Assembly: GCA_049325275.1 (NCBI GenBank)
Contig: JBMOLU010000073.1
Coordinates: 62,001 to 126,000 of the forward strand
Length of the DNA stretch: 64,000 nucleotides
Source of the DNA: CAIQJJ01 sp049325275
Lineage (GTDB): Bacteria; Chloroflexota; Anaerolineae; Anaerolineales; UBA4823
Direction of reading: 5' to 3'
Positions 38,109 through 44,667 of the stretch are shown here, piece by piece. The notes under the pieces are model-generated. The model saw nothing but the letters and a program-made list of their open reading frames with translations. It had not been told where the DNA came from and did not search any database. Each line of letters starts with the position of its first letter. Position 1 is the stretch's first letter. Both the position numbers and the translations under genes were made by a program.

Positions 38109-38555
38109 ATGCCCTCTCTCGATACGCTCACATCCACCCTCAAAAAAGCCGGAATGCGCCTGACGCCGCAGCGGATAGCGATCTGCCAGGTGCTGGCAGA
38201 GACCGATTCACATCCCACGGCCAGCATGATCTACGATCACGTGCGCGCGGCTTATCCGTCTTTATCGTTGATGACCGTTTACAACACCCTCAACACGCTG
38301 GTCGACCTGGGCGTGGTCAATGCGCTCGGCCACGCCGGTGATGACAATGTCCATTACGACGCTGATACCGGGCCGCACATCAACCTGGCCTGCGTGGCCT
38401 GTCATCGCATTATCGATATCCCCAGCGAGCACGTCGGCCACCTCGAAAGCGAGATTAGCGCCAGCAGCGGCTACAGGCTCCTGGGGGCGCGCGTGCTCTA
38501 CTATGGCCTGTGCCCGGGCTGCCAGCAAAAGCCACAGGAGGATCCATGGAATTAA
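38109..38555 (+). CDS. perR: PerR-type Fur-family repressor (second copy)
   Basis: A 148-residue Fur-family repressor with winged helix (RLTPQRIAICQVL, SLMTVYNTLNTL) and two CxxC zinc sites (C95/C98 in CVACH, C135/C138 in CPGC). The residue after HRII is Asp (D103), the PerR-type ligand, and H35 matches PerR His37. It differs clearly from the copy at 8795. Tandem PerR boxes in its promoter imply autoregulation. It overlaps the next gene by 10 bases and heads a likely operon with the ferritin/VIT exporter and a peroxiredoxin. Confidence 0.85.
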   Translation: MPSLDTLTSTLKKAGMRLTPQRIAICQVLAETDSHPTASMIYDHVRAAYPSLSLMTVYNTLNTLVDLGVVNALGHAGDDNVHYDADTGPHINLACVACHRIIDIPSEHVGHLESEISASSGYRLLGARVLYYGLCPGCQQKPQEDPWN

Positions 38556-39418
38556 CCGCTACCCTACGACAGCAGATGCTGGAGGCGCAGCGCAGCGAGA
38601 TCACCGAATATCACATCTACCGGCGTATCGCGAAGACGCTGCCCCAGGAAGACAACCGCCGCATCATCGAACGTATTGCGCAAGACGAACTCGGCCACTA
38701 CCAGGTCTGGAAAGAATATACCGGCCAGGATATCGCACCCCACTGGCCGATCGTCTGGTTTTACACGTTCATCAGCCGTCTGTTCGGCTTTACCTTTGGC
38801 GCCAAGCTGATGGAACGCGGCGAAGAACGCGCCCAGGCAAACTACGCCATGATCAGCAAGGCCATCCCGGCGATCGAACGCCTCCACGCCGACGAACAGG
38901 AACACGAAGAGAAGCTGCTGGCCATGCTCGACGAAGAGCGCCTACGCTATGCCGGCTCGGTCGTCCTCGGCCTGAACGATGCACTGGTAGAACTGACCGG
39001 GGCCTTGGCCGGCCTGACGCTGGCGTTGCAAAACGTCCAGTTGATTGCACTTTCCGGGCTGATCACCGGCATCGCAGCCTCCATGTCGATGGCGGCATCG
39101 GAGTATCTTTCCACCCGGTCCGAAGCCACCGACAAACACCCCGTGCGCGCCGCCGTCTACACCGGTATTGCCTATATTTTTACCGTAGCATTGCTTATCC
39201 TGCCCTACCTGCTGCTGCACAACGAGTATCTTGCCCTGGCAATCGCGCTCAGCACTGCCGTCATCATCATTGCAGCGTTCAACTACTACATCGCCATCGC
39301 CAAAGGCGAGAACTTCCGCAGGCGTTTCGCTGAAATGGCCGGGTTGAGCCTGGGCGTGGCAACCTTGAGCTTCATTATCGGCTACTTCATCCGCCTGTGG
39401 TTGGGCGTAGAAATCTAG
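38546..39418 (+). CDS. mbfA: MbfA-like ferritin-VIT1 iron/manganese exporter
   Basis: A 290-residue two-domain protein. Residues 1-135 form a ferritin/rubrerythrin-like four-helix bundle with di-iron motifs (EITEYHIY, QDELGHY, ERGEERAQ, DEQEHEEK). Residues about 140-290 are a VIT1/CCC1 membrane domain: VLGLNDALVELTGALAGL, the MSMAASEYLSTRSE block, then three more helices. This is the layout of rhizobial MbfA, which exports iron and protects against peroxide. The ATG follows AGGAGG and overlaps the PerR stop region by 10 bases. Under PerR it would remove Fenton-active iron during peroxide stress. Confidence 0.85.
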   Translation: MELTATLRQQMLEAQRSEITEYHIYRRIAKTLPQEDNRRIIERIAQDELGHYQVWKEYTGQDIAPHWPIVWFYTFISRLFGFTFGAKLMERGEERAQANYAMISKAIPAIERLHADEQEHEEKLLAMLDEERLRYAGSVVLGLNDALVELTGALAGLTLALQNVQLIALSGLITGIAASMSMAASEYLSTRSEATDKHPVRAAVYTGIAYIFTVALLILPYLLLHNEYLALAIALSTAVIIIAAFNYYIAIAKGENFRRRFAEMAGLSLGVATLSFIIGYFIRLWLGVEI

Positions 39419-39506
39419 CGCCAGGCCCATACAAAGTCTTGTAAAAGCACTGCTTCAACAAGCAAACCACTTCGAGCACTTTCAAGCTATCTAAGGAGAA
39501 TAAAAA

Positions 39507-40220
39507 ATGGATTCGAACGAAACAGTCATCGTCCCCATGCCGCGCATCGGCGACAAGGCCCCTGAGTTCACGGCCGTCACCACGCAAGGCGTCATCAACT
39601 TCCCGGCAGATTACACCGGCAGTTGGGTGATCCTCTTCAGCCACCCGGCAGATTTCACGCCCGTCTGTACGTCGGAGTTCATGACCTTTGCCACCCTCGA
39701 AGACAAGTTCGCCCAGGCCAACTGCAAGCTGGTGGGGCTTTCGGTGGACGGGCTGTACAGCCACATTGCCTGGCTGCGCACGATCAAAGAAAAAATCGAG
39801 TACAAGGGCATGAAAGACGTCGAGGTGAAGTTTCCACTGATCGAAGATATCACCATGGAAGTCGCCAGGAAGTACGGTATGATCCAGCCGGGTGAAAGCA
39901 GCACCAAGGCGGTACGTGCCGTGTTCTTCATCGACCCCAAGGGCACCATTCGCGCCATCATCTACTATCCGCTCAGCCTTGGGCGCAACTTCGACGAACT
40001 CTACCGCGCTCTAATCGCCATGCAGGCCGCCGATGCCTTCGCCATCGCTACGCCCGCCGATTGGCAGCCCGGCGACGACGTGATCGTCCCACCGGCGGGG
40101 TCGTGCGGCGTGGCCAAGGATCGCATGGAAGGCAAAGAAGCGATGAAGTGCTACGACTGGTTCTTCTGCACCAAGCCGATCGACAAACAAACGGTCCTCG
40201 AGACCGTCCTGAAGAAATAA
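39507..40220 (+). CDS. Peroxiredoxin, archaeal-type Prx6 family
   Basis: A 237-residue thiol peroxidase. The peroxidatic Cys C54 lies in SHPADFTPVCTSE. The C-terminal segment has GSCGVAKDRM and KCYDWFFCTK, the two-Cys arrangement of archaeal-type Prx6 enzymes such as that of Aeropyrum, where these cysteines resolve or relay the oxidised thiol. It reduces hydrogen peroxide and organic peroxides, with electrons probably from thioredoxin. AAGGAG precedes the ATG. It lies 88 bases after the MbfA gene, likely in the same PerR-controlled unit. Confidence 0.92.
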   Translation: MDSNETVIVPMPRIGDKAPEFTAVTTQGVINFPADYTGSWVILFSHPADFTPVCTSEFMTFATLEDKFAQANCKLVGLSVDGLYSHIAWLRTIKEKIEYKGMKDVEVKFPLIEDITMEVARKYGMIQPGESSTKAVRAVFFIDPKGTIRAIIYYPLSLGRNFDELYRALIAMQAADAFAIATPADWQPGDDVIVPPAGSCGVAKDRMEGKEAMKCYDWFFCTKPIDKQTVLETVLKK

Positions 40221-40235
40221 ACCGCCGGGGAATAA

Positions 40236-40265
40236 CACCTAACCCGTATAAAGCGGTAGGGCGTA
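40236..40265. repeat. CCTAACCC-family repeat fragment
   Basis: CACCTAACCCGTATAAAGCGGTAGGGCG-like sequence resembles the reverse complement of the GCCGTGCCGCC...GCGGGTTAGG part of the 80-bp repeat. It ends where the propeller remnant begins. Confidence 0.45.
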
Positions 40266-40628
40266 ATAGCTGCAGATGGCAGCAGCCTGATCAATCTTAG
40301 CAACTTGCCAGGGGCCAACTGTTGTGCGGTTTGGTCACCGGATAGCGCGTGGCTGGCATTTCCATCGGACAGTGAGGACAGCGGCCAAATCTATGTTGCC
40401 AAACGCGATGATAGCCAACGTTACCAACTCATCACCGGACAAGGTGGGTATGGCCGTCCAATCTGGTCATCGGATGGGAAGAGCATCGCTTTTTTTCAAC
40501 GCGGGAACGATAGCAAAATTCCTTATCGTATCAACCTGGATGGCAGCAACCTGGTGAAGCTATCGGATATACCTCTCATGCCCGGTACAATCCTTTTTCA
40601 GCAGTCTTGCCAGAAACTTGAACATTGA
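40260..40628 (+). pseudogene. TolB/PD40 propeller remnant lacking its 5' part
   Basis: The frame open from 40260 reads AADGSSLINLSNLPGA, AVWSPDSAWLAFPSD, IWSSDGKSIAFFQR and INLDGSNLVKL, three typical PD40 blades, then stops at 40626-40628. It has no start codon, signal peptide or ribosome-binding site at its left end; an internal TTG at 40305 is unlikely. A CCTAACCC-type repeat abuts it. It is best read as the 3' remnant of a propeller gene like the one at 1393. Confidence 0.6.
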
Positions 40629-40737
40629 ATTTTCGCCGTGTGAAGAAGCGCAAAAATCGTCAACCCGCAGGGACCTGCACCCGCGACCCGTTCGCAAAAA
40701 AAGCAATCCAGATCGAGACACCGGCCCACCTTTGCGG

Positions 40738-40743
40738 TATGAT
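40738..40743 (+). promoter_or_regulatory. Candidate -10 for alpha/beta hydrolase
   Basis: TATGAT lies 31 bases before the ATG at 40775, with AAAGGA in between as a possible ribosome-binding site. Confidence 0.35.
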
Positions 40744-40774
40744 TTCACCAAAAAGACAAAGGATAGCCATCACC

Positions 40775-41545
40775 ATGAAAACGCAATGGATCGAATCGGC
40801 CAACGGCGTCCGCATCGCCTACGACGTCAGCGGCAGCGGCCCGGCATTGATGTTGCTGCACGGCGCCGGAAAGGACCGCGCAGACTGGCACAAGCTGGGC
40901 TACGTCAAACGCCTGCAAGAAGATTTCACCGTCATCAACGTAGACCTGCGCGGCAGCGGCGAAAGCGATTTCCTCGCCGAGATTGCCGACTACGAGATCA
41001 CAAAAATTCTCACCGACCTGTACGCCGTCGCCGACGCCTGCCAGGCTTCACACTTCGCCGTGTGGGGCTATAGCCTGGGCGGGAACATTGCCCGTTACCT
41101 GGGCGCCTGGTCCGGGCGCATCACGGCCGCAGCCCTGGTTGGGGTACCCTTTGGCCCGGCGGTAAATGCAGAATTCGACCGGTTTATCGACGAGTTCACC
41201 GCCAAGTGGGGCGCAACGGCAGAAAATTACCGCACCGGGAACCTGGCTGCGGGCAAACGCCAGGCGGCTATCAAAGGGCGCATCCCGGTGTGGGTGGCAT
41301 GCTTCCAGGCAATGCGCAACTGGCCGGCAATCGCCCCCGGCGAGATGAAGTGCCCTACGCTCCTGCTGGCCGGCAGCAAAAACAAAGCCGCCCTGCCGTG
41401 GGTTCAGGAACACGCAAGCACCCTGGAAAACACCCACGTGCAGGTCCACTTGGTCGAGGGATTGACACACCCGCAGGAGTTCAGCCAGGTGGCGCTCGTT
41501 TTTCCGCAGGTACACGCTTTCCTGGCAGGGAGCGCCAGGGAGTGA
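40775..41545 (+). CDS. Alpha/beta hydrolase
   Basis: A 256-residue cytoplasmic alpha/beta-fold hydrolase. LLHGAGKDRADW forms the oxyanion-hole region, GYSLGG holds the nucleophile Ser, and GLTHPQEF the catalytic His. The substrate cannot be deduced; related proteins are esterases, lactonases or C-C hydrolases. The ATG at 40775 begins MKTQWIESANGVRIAY, the usual N-terminus. The upstream frame to 40625 is not protein-like. It follows the propeller remnant. Confidence 0.85.
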   Translation: MKTQWIESANGVRIAYDVSGSGPALMLLHGAGKDRADWHKLGYVKRLQEDFTVINVDLRGSGESDFLAEIADYEITKILTDLYAVADACQASHFAVWGYSLGGNIARYLGAWSGRITAAALVGVPFGPAVNAEFDRFIDEFTAKWGATAENYRTGNLAAGKRQAAIKGRIPVWVACFQAMRNWPAIAPGEMKCPTLLLAGSKNKAALPWVQEHASTLENTHVQVHLVEGLTHPQEFSQVALVFPQVHAFLAGSARE

Positions 41546-41552
41546 AAAGAAA

Positions 41553-41590
41553 AGGCTCCGCCGTTTTCAACGGGATGGATACCCAGTTCG
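41553..41590. repeat. Dispersed CCGTTTTCAACGG element, short copy
   Basis: GGCTCCGCCGTTTTCAACGG, then GATGGATACCCAG, matches the 35331-35362 copy (CTCCCGTTTTCAACGGGA...GATATCCAG). CCGTT pairs with AACGG around TTC (41561-41573). It sits between convergent genes and may act as a terminator. Confidence 0.6.
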
Positions 41591-41627
41591 ATCGACATGC
41601 TCGATCGCCATCAGGACAGGCATCCGT

Positions 41628-42035
41628 CTATGGCTCAACGATCTCGAAGTCGGTCGTGATCTGTGCTGTAGCGCGAACCGTGGCCGCAACCGAGCAATAT
41701 TTCTCTTCGGAAAGCTCGATCGCCTGCGCTACGGCTTTCTCGGTCAGATTCTTTCCGCTCAGGCGGAAGTGCAGGTGAATCTTGCGGAACGTCCAGGGCG
41801 GGTCCTGATCTTGCTCGGCACTAGAACTGATTTCCAGCGAAGCCAGCGGCATACGCTTCTTGGACAGGATCTCAACCACGTCGACCGCTGAGCAAGCTGC
41901 CAGGGCGATCAACAGCAGTTCCGATGGCTTGACGCCAATACCTTCGCTGGGCGTCGAGAGCACCACTGCGTGGTTGGTCGAATCGATCCCGATGAATCTT
42001 TTCCCTTCAATCCACTTGACCGTTGCCGTTCCCAT
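41628..42035 (-). CDS. OsmC/Ohr-family thiol protein
   Basis: A 135-residue OsmC-family protein. The paired redox cysteines are in LAACSAVDVV and EKYCSVAATV, as in peroxidatic OsmC/YhfA enzymes. Members reduce organic hydroperoxides, and OsmC-like domains also accompany persulfide chemistry. AAGGAG precedes the ATG. It is the last gene of a leftward FmdB-CstR-OsmC set, which suggests a role in reactive sulfur handling over general osmotic stress. Confidence 0.85.
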   Translation of the reverse strand: MGTATVKWIEGKRFIGIDSTNHAVVLSTPSEGIGVKPSELLLIALAACSAVDVVEILSKKRMPLASLEISSSAEQDQDPPWTFRKIHLHFRLSGKNLTEKAVAQAIELSEEKYCSVAATVRATAQITTDFEIVEP

Positions 42036-42055
42036 AAAAAACTCCTTTTTGCGGG

Positions 42056-42352
42056 TTAGGGCGCCTTGTCCAACAAGGCAATCATCTCCTGGACGATTTT
42101 TTCTCGTTTTCCACGCAAATCGGCAGCCGATCCACTGGATGCGTCCATCTCAACCAGACATGCCGTTGCGTATTCCTGCAAGAACAGGCGCGTGGCCCCC
42201 TGCACAGCAGAGCGCAGCGCGGCCAGTTGTTGCATGATCTCCTGGCAGTCGCGCTCTTCGTTCAACATTCCCTGCACGCCGCGCACCTGACCCTCGATCC
42301 GCCGTAAGCGCTGAACGAGCTTCTCTTTCGCTTCGAGGTTCCGAATCTTCAT
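42056..42352 (-). CDS. cstR: CsoR/CstR-family repressor, persulfide-sensor pattern
   Basis: A 98-residue all-helical repressor of the CsoR/RcnR/FrmR/CstR family (LVQRLRRIEGQVRGVQGML is diagnostic). The sensing pair is C36 and C65, 29 residues apart. The copper-sensing His61 of CsoR is Tyr here, so the Cu(I) site is incomplete. Two Cys without that His is the pattern of CstR, which forms di- and trisulfide bridges on persulfide exposure. Next to OsmC and near a sulfur transporter, a persulfide-sensing role is the best guess. A matching palindromic operator lies upstream of fmdB. The ATG at 42352 is chosen because homologs begin near it. Confidence 0.75.
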   Translation of the reverse strand: MKIRNLEAKEKLVQRLRRIEGQVRGVQGMLNEERDCQEIMQQLAALRSAVQGATRLFLQEYATACLVEMDASSGSAADLRGKREKIVQEMIALLDKAP

Positions 42353-42403
42353 CAACAAATTCCCGATCGAAAACCGGCGCACGGCCGGTAAACGTTATCC
42401 CGC

Positions 42404-42616
42404 TCAGCGGAAAGCGCCGCTGGAGCCGCAACTGCTGCCGCTCGAAACGGCACCCACCGACTGCGCTCCGCCGAGTGAAGCGAAAGACGAAATCTTCTTT
42501 CGCGTGTCCCGGCCCTCGCAAGCCGGGCAAGGTGGATTCTGGTTGGCTTCGGAAAAGCGCACCATTTTTTCGAATTCTTTCGCGCAGTCGTTGCAGTGAT
42601 ATTCATACAGGGGCAT
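42404..42616 (-). CDS. FmdB-family zinc-ribbon protein
   Basis: A 70-residue protein beginning MPLYEYHCNDC with two zinc-binding pairs (CNDC, CPAC), the FmdB regulatory-protein family. It ends in a Ser/Gly/Cys-rich tail. FmdB-like proteins are small putative regulators with unclear function. The frame runs upstream to 42673 through promoter DNA; the true start is 42616. It is the first gene of the leftward unit with cstR and osmC. Confidence 0.85.
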   Translation of the reverse strand: MPLYEYHCNDCAKEFEKMVRFSEANQNPPCPACEGRDTRKKISSFASLGGAQSVGAVSSGSSCGSSGAFR

Positions 42617-42644
42617 AGAGCATGATCCTTTCACCGTAAATATA

Positions 42645-42681
42645 CTATACCCCAGTATAGCATAGCGGGGCACTGTGTCAA
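42645..42681 (-). promoter_or_regulatory. Promoter with CsoR/CstR-type operator over its -10
   Basis: On the minus strand TTGACA (42681-42676), a 16-base spacer and TATACT (42659-42654) form a near-consensus promoter. The -10 lies inside the palindrome CTATAC-CCCA-GTATAG (42645-42660), the A/T-flanked C-tract layout bound by CsoR/FrmR/CstR-family repressors. It should drive fmdB-cstR-osmC and be autoregulated. Confidence 0.75.
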
Positions 42682-42821
42682 GGCTTCAACGCAGCATTGG
42701 CAAGCGCTCACGACAAGCCGCAAGACGCCGTTCCTAACGAAATTGATAAGCCCTGTCACGGCAATTCGTGACATTTGTCACTATGGAAACACGCCGAAAA
42801 CCGGTTTAATCATCAGGATAA

Positions 42822-42837
42822 GCTTATTCGCATAAGC
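42822..42837 (+). promoter_or_regulatory. Candidate ArsR operator dyad
   Basis: GCTTAT-TCGC-ATAAGC is a perfect 6+4+6 inverted repeat 24 bases upstream of the ArsR-family gene, typical in size for ArsR/SmtB operators. It may control the arsR-cytochrome operon. Confidence 0.55.
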
Positions 42838-42860
42838 ACATATTTCGAAACAAGAAAAAG

Positions 42861-43196
42861 ATGAACTCTCCACAACTTGCCCAAGAGGTTACCCAACTCC
42901 ACGCCGAGCTGTGTGCGGCGCTGGCCGATCCGAACCGCATCCTGATCCTGTATGCATTGGCCGAAAAGCCGCGCACGGTCAACGAATTGACCGCCGAAGT
43001 AAGCATCCAGCAGCCGGCCACGTCGCGACACCTGAAAGTCCTGCGCGAACACGGCCTGGTGCGCGCCGAGCGCCAGGGACAGTCGGTGGAATATTCGCTC
43101 GTCGACTCACGCTTGATCGAAGCTCTCGATATCCTGCGGGCCGTGCTGCGCGAGAACATCGCCCGCCGCGCCAGCCTGATGAACGAGATGGAATAA
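42861..43196 (+). CDS. ArsR-family repressor
   Basis: A 111-residue winged-helix repressor: ALADPNRILILYALAEKP, then TVNELTAEVSIQQPATSRHLKVLREHGLVRAERQGQSVEYSL, the ArsR recognition helix and wing. Only one Cys is visible (C18, in HAELCAALADPNR); the metal-binding ELCVC motif of arsenic sensors is absent, so it senses something else. It is followed by two multihaem cytochrome genes with 10- and 9-base gaps, implying one operon under its control. Confidence 0.85.
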   Translation: MNSPQLAQEVTQLHAELCAALADPNRILILYALAEKPRTVNELTAEVSIQQPATSRHLKVLREHGLVRAERQGQSVEYSLVDSRLIEALDILRAVLRENIARRASLMNEME

Positions 43197-43206
43197 CGGA
43201 GCGCCT

Positions 43207-44658
43207 ATGAAAAAGTTTCTCCCCGCCTGGCTGATCGGCCTCGGTGCAATCCTGATCGTCATCCTCGTGCCAATCTTCGTCTTTTGGCCGCGCCAGGCGC
43301 CCGGCCGCGACCGGCCACAAAGCTTCGTCGAACCCACCGCCATTCACACCTCCCACGCCAACATTGTCCAGGGACCGTTCGATACACCGCAGGAAGTCAC
43401 CCGCACTTGCCTGACCTGCCATCCCGGCGCAGCGGTGCAGGTGATGCAGACCACCCACTGGACCTGGGAATCGCAGCCGGTCAACGTCCCCTGGCGCGAC
43501 GAGGCCGTGACGATCGGCAAGGCCAACCAGATCAACAACTTTTGCATCGGTGCACAGGGCAACCAGAAGAAGTGCATGTCCTGCCATACCGGATACGGCT
43601 GGGAGGAAGACGTGGCCTATGACTTTGCCAACCCCGAAAACGTCGACTGCCTCGTCTGCCATGCGGACACAGCCACATACGGCAAGGGCGATTACGGCAA
43701 CCCTGCTGAAGGCGTCGACCTGACAGCGGCCGCCCAAAGCGTGCACATGCCCACGCGCGAAAACTGCGGGAAATGCCACTTCGACGGCGGCGGCGGGAAC
43801 GGTGTCAAGCACGGCGACCTCGACCAAAGCCTGATCTTCCCGTCCGACGAACTGGATGTGCACATGGGCGAACAGGACTTTCAATGCACGACCTGTCACC
43901 GGACCCTGGATCATCAGATCCTGGGGCGCATCGTGGCCGATAATTACAGTGTCGATCCGCAGGAACAGGTGGCCTGCACCGACTGTCATAGCGAAAACCT
44001 GCACGCCGACGAGCGCATCAACGCCCACGTCCAAAGCGTAGCCTGCCAGACCTGTCATGTCCCGGCCATGGCCGTGAAAGACCCCACGAAAATCTCGTGG
44101 GACTGGTCCACCGCCGGGCAGGATCAACCCGAAGACCACTACACTTTCCTCAAAATCAAGGGGACCTTCGCCTACGAAAAAGATTTCCAGCCTACCTACA
44201 CCTGGTTCAACGGCAACCTGGCCTATCGTTACCTGCTGGGCGACACGATCGATCCCGGCAGGCCGACGATGATCAACCAGCCCGCCGGCGATATCGGCGA
44301 TCGGCAGGCGCGCATTTTCCCCTTCAAAATTCACGTGGCCAAACAACCTTACGACACCATCAACAACTATCTTTTGCAGCCGATTACGGCAGGTAACAAC
44401 GGCTACTGGACCAATTTTGACTGGGATAATGCCTTCCGCCTGGCCGAACCGGTCACCGGCCTGGCATACAGCGGGCAGTACGGCTTTGCCGAGACCTGGA
44501 TGTACTGGCCGACCACCCACATGGTCCAACCCAAAGAAAACGCCTTACCGTGCAACGCCTGCCACACGGCGAACGACGAACCGGGCCGCCTGGACTGGCA
44601 GGCCCTGGGCTACCCCGGCGACCCGATGAAATGGGGCGGCCGCTTCAGCAGCAAATAG
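43207..44658 (+). CDS. otr: Octahaem cytochrome c, tetrathionate-reductase family
   Basis: A 483-residue cytochrome with one N-terminal membrane anchor (residues about 5-27, apparently uncleaved) and eight CxxCH haem motifs: CLTCH, CMSCH, CLVCH, CGKCH, CTTCH, CTDCH, CQTCH and CNACH. The spacing and the C-terminal WMYWPTTHMVQ block match the octahaem tetrathionate reductase (OTR) family of Shewanella, which reduces tetrathionate, nitrite and hydroxylamine in vitro; the natural substrate is uncertain. It should face the extracytoplasmic side and take electrons from the next gene's product. Confidence 0.88.
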   Translation: MKKFLPAWLIGLGAILIVILVPIFVFWPRQAPGRDRPQSFVEPTAIHTSHANIVQGPFDTPQEVTRTCLTCHPGAAVQVMQTTHWTWESQPVNVPWRDEAVTIGKANQINNFCIGAQGNQKKCMSCHTGYGWEEDVAYDFANPENVDCLVCHADTATYGKGDYGNPAEGVDLTAAAQSVHMPTRENCGKCHFDGGGGNGVKHGDLDQSLIFPSDELDVHMGEQDFQCTTCHRTLDHQILGRIVADNYSVDPQEQVACTDCHSENLHADERINAHVQSVACQTCHVPAMAVKDPTKISWDWSTAGQDQPEDHYTFLKIKGTFAYEKDFQPTYTWFNGNLAYRYLLGDTIDPGRPTMINQPAGDIGDRQARIFPFKIHVAKQPYDTINNYLLQPITAGNNGYWTNFDWDNAFRLAEPVTGLAYSGQYGFAETWMYWPTTHMVQPKENALPCNACHTANDEPGRLDWQALGYPGDPMKWGGRFSSK

Positions 44659-44667
44659 GAGACGGCC

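Noticed and set aside
42979..44529. A 516-residue leftward open frame
   Set aside because: It is the antisense of the octahaem cytochrome gene; the eight CxxCH motifs on the other strand decide the reading.
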